Source: Methylovulum psychrotolerans
GTDB taxonomy: Bacteria; Pseudomonadota; Gammaproteobacteria; Methylococcales; Methylomonadaceae
Assembly (NCBI RefSeq): GCF_002923755.1
Contig: NZ_PGFZ01000015.1
Coordinates: 1-41,720, forward strand
Length of the DNA stretch: 41,720 nucleotides
Reading direction: 5' to 3'
In this document: piece by piece, positions 15,769 to 24,437 of the stretch
Position numbering within the stretch: position 1 is the first letter of the stretch
Layout of the letters: each line of letters opens with the position of its first letter
The notes under the pieces: generated by a model
The model's input: the letters and a program-made list of their open reading frames with translations, nothing else
The model's database searches: none
Told to the model about the DNA's origin: nothing
Made by a program: the position numbers and the translations under genes

Positions 15769-17913
15769 ATGCGAAAAATTAACGCAATAACAGGCGGTTA
15801 CCCGCGACTCTGCCGCGCCTTTACCGTGGCTTGCCTGTCGGTTTGGGCAGTCGGCAATATCCAGGCGAGCAGTCTTGTCCCCCAGACCCATTTGGACGGT
15901 AGTTGCATACCGAAATTTTCAGTTTCACTGCCTGTATTCGGGCCGGCGGATTCTATTCCGCGTGTCGATGCCTACACGCACCGCAAGCTGACGGTCACGA
16001 TGAAGGAAATTGACCAGACGGTTTTGCCTAAGGGGCTTACCGACACTTGCGGCAAAGGGGTGACGTTTGGCAAAACCCGCGTCTGGGCTTACGAGACTGC
16101 CGACTCTGCCACCAACCAAGTCTTAGGCCCTGCCAATTGGCCTGCGGTGACGCTTGAAACCCGGAGCAAAGTGGCCACACAAATGACGTTTGTCAATCAG
16201 TTGCCGAGCTTCAATGCCGCCAGCCCTTACGGGCCGGGGTTGGTGCAGGGGCTGATAGCGGTGGATCAAACCCTGCATTGGGCCGATCCGCTACAGAAAA
16301 TGTGCGGCATGACCACCAGGGATTGCTCATTGTCGGAAAATACCAGCAACGCTTGTTGCCTGCCTTATACGGGGCCCGTCCCCACCACGGTGCATTTGCA
16401 CGGGGCAGTCATCCCGGCGCGGTTTGATGGCGGGCCGGATTCTTGGTTCACACCTGACGGCAAAATCGGCTCAAGCTATAATTCGCTGGGTAAACCCGGC
16501 ACTGGCGAAGCCATTTACCAATATGTTAACGACCAGGAAGCGGGAACCCTTTGGTTCCATGACCATGCCTTGGGCGTGACCCGCACTAACGTACTCGCCG
16601 GGTTGGCGGGCTTCTATTTCATCAGGAACCCGGCCCTGGAGCCGAAAAAACTCCCCAATGGTGCCTATGAGTTGGAGATGGCTATCCAAGACCGCCAGTT
16701 TGACACCAACAGTCAGTTGTACTTTCCGACCGAAACCACGGTTAAGACCCATCCGTACTGGTCGGTGATGTTTGAAGGCGATGTGGCGATGGTCAACGGG
16801 GCGCCTTGGCCTTATTTGAATGTGGAGCCGCGCCGTTACCGCTTGCGTATCCTGAACGGCTCAAACCACAGGAGCTATGACCTGACCTTTGGCCGCGCCG
16901 CCGCTTACCAAATCGGCGCGGATGAGGGCTATCTCGGCAAACCCGTAAAAATCAGCAACGTGCATTTAAGCCCTGGCGAACGTGCCGATCTGATTGTGGA
17001 TTTTAGTAAATTGGCAGGCCAGACCGTCACCTTGGCAAACGATGAACCGGGCGAGATGTACCAACTGCCCGACATTATGCAATTTCGTGTCAATACCGCG
17101 CTAAAGTCTGGCGACACCAGTTGCAACCCTGCCAAACTCCCTGGGACACCCGGATACTGCACATGGCCAGTGCCAGCGGCACGGCTGACCGATGGCCAAG
17201 GGCATGTGTTGCCTAGCGTTAAAATTGACAAAGTCCGGCAATTCGTGATCAACGAAAATTTTGATTATCCGAACAATATTGAAGAATTTGTCAACAACAC
17301 CAAATGGGATGGGCTACTCTCGCCCAGCATCGCCGCCGAATTCCCTCAAGACGGTGTTAGCGAGACCCCGCGCGTCGGCGCGGTCGAGTTGTGGGAAATC
17401 ATTAATATCTACTCGCCCGGCGTGGCCGCCCAAACCCATCCGATACACACGCATCTGGCGCAATTCCAAGTCCTTAACCGCCAAGCCATCAACTTGAAAG
17501 GGTATCTTGCCGCTTGGAACCGTGCATTTGGCACTGGGCCGGCACCGCTGCCAAGCTCATGTGCCCTCGGCAAATACTGCCCAGGTTACGGGCCGCCGTT
17601 GGCTTACAACACCCCTAATGCCGATGGGGCGGTCGGCGGCAATCCTGCGCTGGGGCCTTTCCTTTTGGGTAGCCCAATCCCGCCTGATGTGGGCGAAACC
17701 GGGTGGAAGGACACGGCGACCGCCCACGCCAAACAAGTGCTCAGAGTTTTGGTGCGCTGGACTCCAACCGACACCCCGGTAGTGCAAGGCAAATCCTATA
17801 TCGGCAGCAACCTGTTCCCATTTGATCCGACCTTAGGCGATTATGTCTGGCATTGCCACATCATCGATCACGAAGACAATGAGATGATGCGGCCCTATAG
17901 GGTGTCAAATTGA
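15769..17913 (+). CDS. Exported multicopper oxidase (CotA/bilirubin oxidase-like)
   Basis: This is a 714-residue protein. I start it at ATG 15769, which follows GAGG and gives a proper signal peptide (basic start, hydrophobic core, cut near IQA). All four copper motifs are present: HLHG (H209, H211), WFHDH (H264, H266), HPIHTH (557-562) and HCHIIDHEDNEM (H695, C696, H697, H701, with M706 as the axial ligand). It is therefore a complete laccase-type enzyme that oxidises a substrate and reduces oxygen to water outside the cytoplasm. The closest known fold is the CotA/bilirubin-oxidase branch; the substrate could be Cu(I), Mn(II) or phenolics and cannot be read from sequence. Extra Cys in CGMTTRDC and ACC may form disulphides. 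Confidence 0.9.
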   Translation: MRKINAITGGYPRLCRAFTVACLSVWAVGNIQASSLVPQTHLDGSCIPKFSVSLPVFGPADSIPRVDAYTHRKLTVTMKEIDQTVLPKGLTDTCGKGVTFGKTRVWAYETADSATNQVLGPANWPAVTLETRSKVATQMTFVNQLPSFNAASPYGPGLVQGLIAVDQTLHWADPLQKMCGMTTRDCSLSENTSNACCLPYTGPVPTTVHLHGAVIPARFDGGPDSWFTPDGKIGSSYNSLGKPGTGEAIYQYVNDQEAGTLWFHDHALGVTRTNVLAGLAGFYFIRNPALEPKKLPNGAYELEMAIQDRQFDTNSQLYFPTETTVKTHPYWSVMFEGDVAMVNGAPWPYLNVEPRRYRLRILNGSNHRSYDLTFGRAAAYQIGADEGYLGKPVKISNVHLSPGERADLIVDFSKLAGQTVTLANDEPGEMYQLPDIMQFRVNTALKSGDTSCNPAKLPGTPGYCTWPVPAARLTDGQGHVLPSVKIDKVRQFVINENFDYPNNIEEFVNNTKWDGLLSPSIAAEFPQDGVSETPRVGAVELWEIINIYSPGVAAQTHPIHTHLAQFQVLNRQAINLKGYLAAWNRAFGTGPAPLPSSCALGKYCPGYGPPLAYNTPNADGAVGGNPALGPFLLGSPIPPDVGETGWKDTATAHAKQVLRVLVRWTPTDTPVVQGKSYIGSNLFPFDPTLGDYVWHCHIIDHEDNEMMRPYRVSN

Positions 17914-17966
17914 TGCGGGTTGGCGATCAGGGTGAACAGTACCCGCCAGACACGACAACAAAAAAC

Positions 17967-19154
17967 TTATCCTTCCGCCAAACCCATTGCTTGTTTCGCC
18001 AGCACCGCTTTGGCGGCGGGGATATGGTCCAGCAAGGTGAGGCCGACATTTCGCGCGGCGGCTAGAGCCAACCAGTCATTAGAGAAGATTTTCACCAAGC
18101 TGTCGGTAAAACCGATGACGCGGGCGTGATCTTTGCGGCGGGCTTGGCTGTAGCGGGACAAGACCTCACGGCTACCGAGGTCTTGCTGGCTGTGGGCGGC
18201 GGCACTTAAGGCCTCGGCGAGTTGCATGACATCGCGCAGACCCAGATTAAAGCCTTGTCCGGCGACAGGGTGCAGTTGGTGGACGGCGTTGCCGATAATT
18301 ACGGCGCGGTCGGCCTGCATGGTGTCGGCGCGGATCAGTGACAAAGGAAAGGCGCGGCGGGGGGCGGTTAAGGTTAAGCCGCCTAAGCGATAACCGAAGC
18401 AGTCCTGCAACTCACTGAGAAAATCGGCTTCACTGCCCAGCATCAGCGCTTCAGCTTCATCGGTGGTGCGTGTCCAGACCACCGAGCAATGGTATTTGCC
18501 TAGCGGTAATAAGGCTAGGGGCCCCGACGCGGTGAAGCGTTCGTAAGCGGTATTGCGGTGGGGCAGGGTGGTTTTGACGGTGGTGACCAAGGCGGTTTGC
18601 CGATAATCGGTGCTGTGTTGGGGGATGTCCAACAAGGTGCGCACCGAGGAAAGGCCACCGTCAGCCCCGACCACTAATTTTGCGCTGACATTCAGGGAAT
18701 CGCCGTCTTGTTTCAGGCTGACATTCATGGCTTCGCTGCCGGACATTAAGCCCACCACCCGCGCCGGGGTGATCCGGGTGATGGGGCTTTGTGCGACCAA
18801 ATCGCCGACATGGCCTTCCAGATCACGAGCGGTGATGACATAGCCTAGGGCAGGAACCTGGGCTTTGGCGGCGGACAAACGGGTCTTGCCAAAATGCCCA
18901 CGGTCAGAAATGTGGATATGGCCGATGGCGGTAGCTTTCGCGCCGATGTCTTGCCAAATCCCCAAGGCTTCTAAGGCGTTGACCGTACCTGCGGCTAAGG
19001 CTAGGGCGCGGTCGCCCGCTGCCGAAGCCTGTAATTGGGCGCGGCTATTGGCTTCGGCAATAGCGATGCGCAAGCCACAGCCTTGCAATGCCAAAGCCAG
19101 ACAATTACCCGCCAAGCCGCCGCCGACAATCAGCAAATCGTAATCGTGTGCCAT
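17967..19154 (-). CDS. ubiH: Ubiquinone biosynthesis FAD hydroxylase UbiH
   Basis: This 395-residue protein is a flavin monooxygenase. It shows the FAD-binding VGGGLAGN at the N-terminus, the middle DG motif (VVGADGGLSSVR) and the C-terminal GNAVHQLHPVAGQGFNLGLRD. The Asn in GNA is typical of UbiH rather than UbiF, which has GDA. UbiH hydroxylates a ring position of the octaprenyl phenol intermediate of ubiquinone. Its ATG overlaps the pepP stop, and with ygfB-pepP upstream the order is the same as in E. coli. Other members of the Coq6 group (UbiI, UbiF) are possible but less likely. Confidence 0.88.
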   Translation of the reverse strand: MAHDYDLLIVGGGLAGNCLALALQGCGLRIAIAEANSRAQLQASAAGDRALALAAGTVNALEALGIWQDIGAKATAIGHIHISDRGHFGKTRLSAAKAQVPALGYVITARDLEGHVGDLVAQSPITRITPARVVGLMSGSEAMNVSLKQDGDSLNVSAKLVVGADGGLSSVRTLLDIPQHSTDYRQTALVTTVKTTLPHRNTAYERFTASGPLALLPLGKYHCSVVWTRTTDEAEALMLGSEADFLSELQDCFGYRLGGLTLTAPRRAFPLSLIRADTMQADRAVIIGNAVHQLHPVAGQGFNLGLRDVMQLAEALSAAAHSQQDLGSREVLSRYSQARRKDHARVIGFTDSLVKIFSNDWLALAAARNVGLTLLDHIPAAKAVLAKQAMGLAEG

Positions 19155-20464
19155 TAGACCCCCTGCATGATAGCTTCAATTTCGGCAATGGTTTTCGGGG
19201 CGCTGTGCGTTAACACCTCGTGGCCGTCTTCGGTGACCAACACATCATCTTCGATACGGATGCCGATACCGCGCCATTGCGGGTCGACTTTTTTATAGTC
19301 GGCAGGGATATACAAACCCGGTTCGACCGTCAGCACCATGCCCGGCTCTAAGGTACGCCAAGTGTCATCGATTTTATAATCGCCGACATCATGGACATCC
19401 ATACCCAGCCAGTGGCCGGTGCGGTGCATATAAAAAGCCTTGTACTTTTCGTCTTTAACCAACTTTTTCACACTGCCTTTTAACAAACCGAGTTTGACCA
19501 AGCCACGGGTCAGGACTTCGACCGCCGCTTCATGCGGCTGTATCCAGGTCGCCCCCGGTTTCACTTCGGCAATGGCGGCATATTGGGCATCCAGCACTAA
19601 TTGGTAAAGCTGACGCTGCGCGTCGCTAAACCGCCCCGACACCGGAAAGGTGCGGGTAATGTCGGCGGCATAATGGTCGCATTCCGCTCCTGCGTCTATC
19701 AGCAATAAATCGCCGTCTTGCAGTTCGCAATCATTGGTCGTGTAATGCAGGGTACAGGCGTTTTTGCCGCCCGCGACGATCGACGGATAGGCCACGGCGC
19801 GTAAGCCAGCCTGCATAAAATGGTAGACCAGTTCCGCCTCCACCTGATACTCATAACGCCCGGCCTTGCAGGTCTGCATGGCCTTAATGTGGCCTTGTGC
19901 CGACACTTCGGCGGCATGGCGCATCAGTTTCAGTTCGGCAGCACTTTTAAACAAGCGCATTTCGTGCAGGATCTGCTCCAGCGCACTCAGTTCATGCGGG
20001 GCGGACACGCCGGAACGGGCTTTTTGGCGCAGTTCTTTAAGCCATTCCAAAACACTGGCATCTAAATCGGCATCATGGCCCAGCGGATAAAAGACTTTAC
20101 GCTTACCCGCCAACAGTTCAGGCAGGCGTTCCGGCACGTCTTCGATAGGAAAGGCCTGATCGGCGGCATAATGCTTGGTCGCGCCCTCCAGGCCGGCATG
20201 GGCACCTTCCCAAAGGGCTTTGGTCGGGTCAAATTCGCGGCAAAACAGGATGTATTCGCCTTCTTCGCGGCCAGGTACAAACACCGCTAAGGCATCAGCT
20301 TCATTAAAGCCTGTCAGGTAGAAAAAGTCGCTGTCTTGGCGGAACGGGTAATCGACATCGCGGTTACGCGTGCGCGGCATGGCGCTGCCGATCAGGGCGA
20401 TATTGTCGACCCCGATATCCTGCATTAAGCGTTGGCGGCGTTTGTTAAATTCATTGGCTTGCAT
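19154..20464 (-). CDS. pepP: Xaa-Pro aminopeptidase
   Basis: This 436-residue protein is an M24B metallopeptidase that removes N-terminal residues preceding proline. The metal site residues are visible in LLIDAGAECDHYAADITRTF (two Asp), HRTGHWLGMDVHD (His), LTVEPGLY (Glu) and GIRIEDDVLV (Glu). The N-terminal creatinase-like domain covers roughly 1-170, and the length matches E. coli PepP (441). It lies between ygfB, which ends 9 bases upstream, and ubiH, whose start overlaps its stop by one base, so the three are one operon. Confidence 0.94.
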   Translation of the reverse strand: MQANEFNKRRQRLMQDIGVDNIALIGSAMPRTRNRDVDYPFRQDSDFFYLTGFNEADALAVFVPGREEGEYILFCREFDPTKALWEGAHAGLEGATKHYAADQAFPIEDVPERLPELLAGKRKVFYPLGHDADLDASVLEWLKELRQKARSGVSAPHELSALEQILHEMRLFKSAAELKLMRHAAEVSAQGHIKAMQTCKAGRYEYQVEAELVYHFMQAGLRAVAYPSIVAGGKNACTLHYTTNDCELQDGDLLLIDAGAECDHYAADITRTFPVSGRFSDAQRQLYQLVLDAQYAAIAEVKPGATWIQPHEAAVEVLTRGLVKLGLLKGSVKKLVKDEKYKAFYMHRTGHWLGMDVHDVGDYKIDDTWRTLEPGMVLTVEPGLYIPADYKKVDPQWRGIGIRIEDDVLVTEDGHEVLTHSAPKTIAEIEAIMQGV

Positions 20465-20473
20465 ATCACACTC

Positions 20474-20992
20474 CTAGTGAAGGGCCCTGCCGCTGTCATC
20501 GCCCAGTTCTTCGCGCAATAACAGGACAGAAGATTTGAGGTATTCGGTGATTTCCACAAACGCAGACTCATCTTCTTCGCCTTCGGCGGCGGTGTCCAGT
20601 TTGGTAAACTCGGCAACGTCCCTTAGGATGCTTTGGGTATCGTGGCTTAAGGCGGTGTTAGGCTGACCGCAGCCTGTGCCGAACAAAAAGCCGTGGCACC
20701 AGTCTTTTAAAGCCAAGAGCCGCTCCGGCAAGGGCTGCTCGTCGTCGGGCAGCAACAACGCAAATTCAAAGCTGTCGCTGGCGAGCAGGCGGCGCGTTTC
20801 TTCAAAGAGCCGGACCAGCAAGGGCTCGGCATCGGACGGCGACGCGGTCGGCTCCAACAGCGCGTCCAGCCAATAGGCCGGGGTGGTCTGGCGGTTGACG
20901 CACAACATGCCGGTGGCAATACCGTGCGCCTCGGCGGCGCTTAGGTCGGGGTGGGTTTGCTTTAATAAGCTATTGACGGTTGTGTAAGGCAT
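20474..20992 (-). CDS. ygfB: UPF0149/YgfB family protein
   Basis: This 172-residue protein belongs to the YgfB/YecA (UPF0149) family. It shows SAAEAHGIATGMLC near the start and the conserved LKDWCHGFLFG at about 105-115, with an acidic C-terminal helix ending in VLLLREEL. The fold is all-helical; the biochemical role of most members is unclear, although YgfB of Pseudomonas has been linked to regulation. It heads the ygfB-pepP-ubiH operon and is divergent from the small coiled-coil gene and zapA, the standard gammaproteobacterial order. Confidence 0.88.
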   Translation of the reverse strand: MPYTTVNSLLKQTHPDLSAAEAHGIATGMLCVNRQTTPAYWLDALLEPTASPSDAEPLLVRLFEETRRLLASDSFEFALLLPDDEQPLPERLLALKDWCHGFLFGTGCGQPNTALSHDTQSILRDVAEFTKLDTAAEGEEDESAFVEITEYLKSSVLLLREELGDDSGRALH

Positions 20993-21109
20993 AATTTCCG
21001 CATAATAAATTGCACTATCGCTAAAATAAAAATACTGCTTATGCTACCATTGATTGTTAACTTGGATAATAGTTTGTTCATCCCAAACCGCAACGCTTGA
21101 GCCGCCATC

Positions 21110-21340
21110 ATGACCGCATCACATACTGACCAACCTTTAGCATTACAAGAACTTGAAGAAAAACTCGACCGCCTTATCGAACAATACCAGGCCGTTAAGA
21201 ACGATAATCGCCTGTTACGGTTGCGCGAGCAGGAATTATTGGAAGAAAAGACCCAGCTTTTGGAAAAATCCGCCTTGGCAAGAAGCCGTGTGGAGGCTAT
21301 GATTACGCGTCTTAAAGCTTTGGAGCAAGCCCATGACTAA
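21110..21340 (+). CDS. Small coiled-coil protein (TIGR02449-like)
   Basis: This 76-residue protein is almost entirely one predicted coiled coil: LQELEEKLDRLIEQY, then NRLLRLREQELLEEK, and ends MITRLKALEQ. Small proteins of this type upstream of zapA in gammaproteobacteria form the TIGR02449 family, of unknown function, and resemble cell-division coiled-coil proteins. Its last codons overlap the zapA start by eight bases, so the two are translationally coupled. A role with ZapA at the division ring is a guess from position. Confidence 0.8.
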   Translation: MTASHTDQPLALQELEEKLDRLIEQYQAVKNDNRLLRLREQELLEEKTQLLEKSALARSRVEAMITRLKALEQAHD

Positions 21341-21632
21341 CCGACCCCATGCCGTTGCCTTAATGATTATGGGCAAAGAATACCGGATTGCCTGCGATCC
21401 TGAAGAACAGGACGATTTGCTCCAATCCGCGCAGCAGCTCGATATGCAAATGCGCAAAATGCGCGACTCCGGCAAAGTTAACGGTGCTGACCGCATCGCC
21501 GTGATCGCCGCGCTGAATTTGGCGCATGAACTACAAATCGCTAAAAATCAAAACCTAATGCTCAAGCAGCAGCTCAGCGACAGCTTGGCCAATATCGGCA
21601 ATAAAATAGAAAACGTTTTGGAAAACTCTTAA
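21333..21632 (+). CDS. zapA: Cell division protein ZapA
   Basis: This 99-residue protein matches ZapA in length and layout. An N-terminal globular part has IMGKEYRIACDPEEQDDLLQSAQQLD, and a C-terminal coiled coil begins at about residue 50 (DRIAVIAALNLAHELQIAKN). ZapA binds FtsZ and stabilises the Z ring in the cytoplasm. It overlaps the preceding coiled-coil gene and is followed 21 bases later by the 6S RNA, exactly as in enterobacteria, which supports both calls. Confidence 0.92.
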   Translation: MTNRPHAVALMIMGKEYRIACDPEEQDDLLQSAQQLDMQMRKMRDSGKVNGADRIAVIAALNLAHELQIAKNQNLMLKQQLSDSLANIGNKIENVLENS

Positions 21633-21653
21633 ACGCGTTAAACTATTGGCCTG

Positions 21654-21835
21654 TATCTCCTGCGGTGTTCGACAGTGTGCTGGGTGTTTCCTGAACCTGT
21701 ATTAACCCCGGGGGCTTGTTGCTTAGCTCATGGTGTGCATGCTTGTTTTAGACAAGAAGCCTGAATGGCTAGCCGTGTCCCCACTTGAACTGTCGGTTCA
21801 AGGACGAAAGTGCGTATCGGCACAGGCGGGAGATA
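21654..21835 (+). ncRNA. ssrS: 6S RNA
   Basis: The 182-base segment starts TATCTCC (21654-21660) and ends GGAGATA (21829-21835), a perfect closing stem as in 6S RNA. Landmarks of the gammaproteobacterial molecule appear in order: GGTGTTCG after the 5' stem, GGTGTGCATGCTTG, GACAAGAAGCCTGAA, and the CTTGAAC/GTTCAAG hairpin near 21784-21802. The length is close to the 184 bases of E. coli. 6S RNA mimics an open promoter and sequesters sigma-70 RNA polymerase in stationary phase. Location directly after zapA is the conserved site. Exact ends are inferred from the terminal stem. Confidence 0.92.
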
Positions 21836-21865
21836 CATACCCTCAAAGACCTTTCCGGCCTGATT

Positions 21866-21891
21866 GCCTAGGCTGGCGGGTTAGGCTTTTT
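21866..21891 (+). terminator. Possible terminator after 6S RNA
   Basis: GCCTA (21866-21870) pairs with TAGGC (21882-21886), followed directly by five T. The stem is short, so this is a tentative intrinsic terminator for the 6S transcript. Confidence 0.45.
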
Positions 21892-22004
21892 CGTCGCCCA
21901 AAAATCCCCGTGCCGCAGGATTTGCCTGTCTTATACCCACCTGACAGCCGCCCTGTGCCTGTGCTACACTCTGCCCAACTCTCCCCACTCGCCGCACCGC
22001 TGCC

Positions 22005-22952
22005 ATGCAAGACGTTTTTGTTAACCCGTTCACCGATTTCGGCTTTAAAAAACTGTTTGGCGAAGAGCCGAATAAAGATTTGTTGATCAGTTTTTTAAAT
22101 ACGCTGTTGCCGGACAAGCACCAGATTGCCAGCTTGCAGTACAGCAAAAACGAACACCAAGGCGCAACAGCCCTAGACCGGAAGGCTATCTTCGACCTGA
22201 GCTGCAAAAGTGCCACAGGCGAACGTTTTATCGTCGAACTGCAAAAAGCCAAACAGAATTTCTTTAAAGACCGTAGCGTTTACTACGCCACGTTTCCTAT
22301 CCAAGAACAAGCGCAGCGGGGCGAGTGGGATTTCCAACTGGCAGCCGTCTATACTATCGGCATCTTAGATTTTGTCTTCGACGAAGATGCCAAAACAGGC
22401 GATCAGGAGGTCATCCACGCTATCCAACTGAAAAACCAGCACGGGCGGGTGTTTTATGACAAGCTGACCTTCATCTACCTGACCTTGCCGCATTTTCGTA
22501 AAACCTTAGCGCAACTGGACAATCTGCAAGACAAATGGCTGTATGTGTTTAGGCATCTGCACGAATTCGACGATATTCCGCCGGAGTTGAAAGAAGACGT
22601 GTTTGCCAAAGTCTTCGCCGTGGCGAAAATCGCCAAATTCAGCCGCTCGGAGCAAACGGCCTACCGTGACAGCTTGAAATATTATTGGGATTTAAAGAAT
22701 GTCACCGACACCGCTTGGGAGGAGGGGCATGAGCGGGGGCGTAAGCAAGGACTAGAAGAAGGTCGTGAGCAAGGTATCAAACAAGGATTGGAAACAGGCG
22801 TGGAGATCGGGCTTGAAAAAGGCATTGCTAAAACCCGCCTATTGGCGGTGCAAAATGCCCATAACATGGGGCTTTCCGCTGAGACTATCGCGGGAGTTTT
22901 ACAATTGGAACTTGCCGAAGTGGAACGGCTGTTAGCGCAGGTAAACAATTAA
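22005..22952 (+). CDS. Rpn-family PD-(D/E)XK nuclease / putative transposase
   Basis: This 315-residue protein begins with FVNPFTDFGFKKLFGEEPNKD, the typical start of the Rpn (recombination-promoting nuclease) family. The nuclease core has an Asp in AIFDLSCK and the E-x-Q pair in IVELQKAKQNFF near residue 80, then FQLAAVYTIGILDF. From about residue 240 comes a low-complexity tail of repeating Glu-x-Gly units (EEGHERGRKQG, LEEGREQG, LETGVEIG, LEKG), common in this family. Rpn proteins promote RecA-independent recombination and are often mobile. In E. coli the gene after 6S RNA is ygfA; here this gene takes that place. Its stop touches the start of the next gene. Confidence 0.87.
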   Translation: MQDVFVNPFTDFGFKKLFGEEPNKDLLISFLNTLLPDKHQIASLQYSKNEHQGATALDRKAIFDLSCKSATGERFIVELQKAKQNFFKDRSVYYATFPIQEQAQRGEWDFQLAAVYTIGILDFVFDEDAKTGDQEVIHAIQLKNQHGRVFYDKLTFIYLTLPHFRKTLAQLDNLQDKWLYVFRHLHEFDDIPPELKEDVFAKVFAVAKIAKFSRSEQTAYRDSLKYYWDLKNVTDTAWEEGHERGRKQGLEEGREQGIKQGLETGVEIGLEKGIAKTRLLAVQNAHNMGLSAETIAGVLQLELAEVERLLAQVNN

Positions 22953-23885
22953 ATGAGCAATAAAAATTCGGGCTTTGCCACCATCAACGGCACCGCCGCC
23001 GCTTTGCCGCAAAAAACTATCCTGGTGCTGGGTATCGGGCGTGGCGGCACCTCTATGGTGGCCGGGGTCTTATCTAAGCTGGGCATTTATATGGGTGACG
23101 GGCTATCGTCGCGTTATCAGGACAGCACCTTGCTGGATTGCCTGAAACGTAACGACAAAAAACAGGCTAAAAAAATCATTAAAGAGCGCGACGCCAGTTA
23201 TCCGGTCTGGGGCGTGAAAAAACTGCGCTTGTGGCGTTGGGAACGGCTGTTCCGGGAACGGGTCTATGTCGTGGTTGTCCGCGACATTTTCGCTACCGCC
23301 AACCGCCGGACAACTATCTACAATATTTCTTTATTGGCGGAAATGTTTAAAGTGTTGGGGCTTAATTTTGCCCTATTGCTGTTTTTATGGACAACCAAAC
23401 GGCCTATCTTTATCGCTTCTTACGAAAAAGCCTTGCTGTTCCCTGATGATTTTATCGCGGGTCTGGCTGACTTTCTCGGTTTGGCAGACAACCCCGAACA
23501 GCGCACGGAAGCTGCGCAATTTATCAACCCGTCACCGCCGACCTATACCAACACCTTGGTCAATTTTAAGGCCATTAACGCGAACAAAGCCTATTTGGGC
23601 TATATCGACCTGCTGGAAGCACAAAAGATCACGGGTTGGGCTTTATCCACCCTCCATAACGACCCGCTCATGCTGGAATTGTTTATTAACGGCACTTATC
23701 GGCAAAGCGTCAGCACTCAGCTATCGCGGCGGGATGTCATCCGCCAAAACCCGCACTATTACGAACACTGCGGCTTTGTGTTCCACTTGGCTGAAGGTGA
23801 GGGCTTAACACCCGGCGACCATGTTGATGTGCGGATTGCCGGCCAAGACCAAGCGTTGAACAACTCGCCGCAAGCGTTTATTTAA
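22953..23885 (+). CDS. Sulfotransferase-like protein with C-terminal accessory domain
   Basis: This 310-residue protein carries GIGRGGTSM at 27-35, the loop that binds the 5'-phosphosulfate of PAPS in sulfotransferases. A second conserved stretch has VVVVRDIFATANRR, comparable to the 3'-phosphate-binding R/S segment. The C-terminal 90 residues (from YLGYIDLLEAQKITGWAL) resemble a small beta domain often attached to glycosyltransferases and sulfotransferases, with CGFVFHL near its end. It may sulfate a surface glycan or lipid. The ATG follows directly on the stop of the Rpn gene, so the two are cotranscribed although functionally unrelated. The substrate is unknown. Confidence 0.7.
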   Translation: MSNKNSGFATINGTAAALPQKTILVLGIGRGGTSMVAGVLSKLGIYMGDGLSSRYQDSTLLDCLKRNDKKQAKKIIKERDASYPVWGVKKLRLWRWERLFRERVYVVVVRDIFATANRRTTIYNISLLAEMFKVLGLNFALLLFLWTTKRPIFIASYEKALLFPDDFIAGLADFLGLADNPEQRTEAAQFINPSPPTYTNTLVNFKAINANKAYLGYIDLLEAQKITGWALSTLHNDPLMLELFINGTYRQSVSTQLSRRDVIRQNPHYYEHCGFVFHLAEGEGLTPGDHVDVRIAGQDQALNNSPQAFI

Positions 23886-23967
23886 CCCGCGCCTCCCAAT
23901 TTGTCAGGCCAGCTTGTCTCTGTGCCGCTTAATGAGCGGCGGCCTTTATAAATAGGGATTAGGATGC

Positions 23968-24165
23968 TTAACTCAACAGCCAAGACCTGACCTTGGCCGA
24001 CTCTTTTGCGGTAACGGGGATACAGGCGCACTCGGACGAGGTCATGGACAGGTGCAATACCGCACCCTTTTTAAAATCATTATCCACCGCCGCTAATTTG
24101 ACGACATAGTCTTTATTGATAAGCAATTTATTGCCTTCTTCCGTTTCGATTTCAAAAAATTGCAT
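23968..24165 (-). CDS. Small hypothetical protein
   Basis: This 65-residue protein begins MQFFEIETEEGNKLLIN after an AGGA ribosome site. It alternates strand-like stretches (NKLLINKDYVVKLAAVD, GAVLHLSM) and ends with a helix containing TAKESAKVRSWLL. It looks like a small beta-rich cytoplasmic protein, of a kind widespread as unnamed genes. I do not recognise a family. It stands alone between two longer genes. Confidence 0.6.
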   Translation of the reverse strand: MQFFEIETEEGNKLLINKDYVVKLAAVDNDFKKGAVLHLSMTSSECACIPVTAKESAKVRSWLLS

Positions 24166-24384
24166 AGGGGTTTCCTGATAGTGTTGGTAAGGGAGATTGT
24201 TGGCTATCCCCGTATATAACGGCCCGTCTAGCTTAAGCTTTCTGACAAGCTAAGTTTTCTATAATTCACAAACGCTTTCCTTAATCCGACTTTGAATAAG
24301 GAATGTGCATAAAATACGGCCTCTTCTTCGGAGCGCGGGCACAAGCCGTACTATAAGCTTTATCGCCACTACAAAAATAGCCAT

Positions 24385-24419
24385 AAAAAACGGGCGGATC
24401 GCCGTCAGCCATCCGCCCG
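24385..24419 (-). terminator. Intrinsic terminator of the YcxB-like gene
   Basis: On the minus strand, CGGGCGGAT and its perfect 9-bp complement flank an 11-base loop and are followed by six T. It lies 19 bases past the stop of the gene at 24438-24971. This is a textbook rho-independent terminator. Confidence 0.85.
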
Positions 24420-24437
24420 CCATTTTAACGCATCAAC

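Noticed and set aside
21730-22086. A 118-codon frame after zapA
   Set aside because: Its first third lies inside the 6S RNA and its end overlaps the Rpn gene in another frame; no protein-like features.
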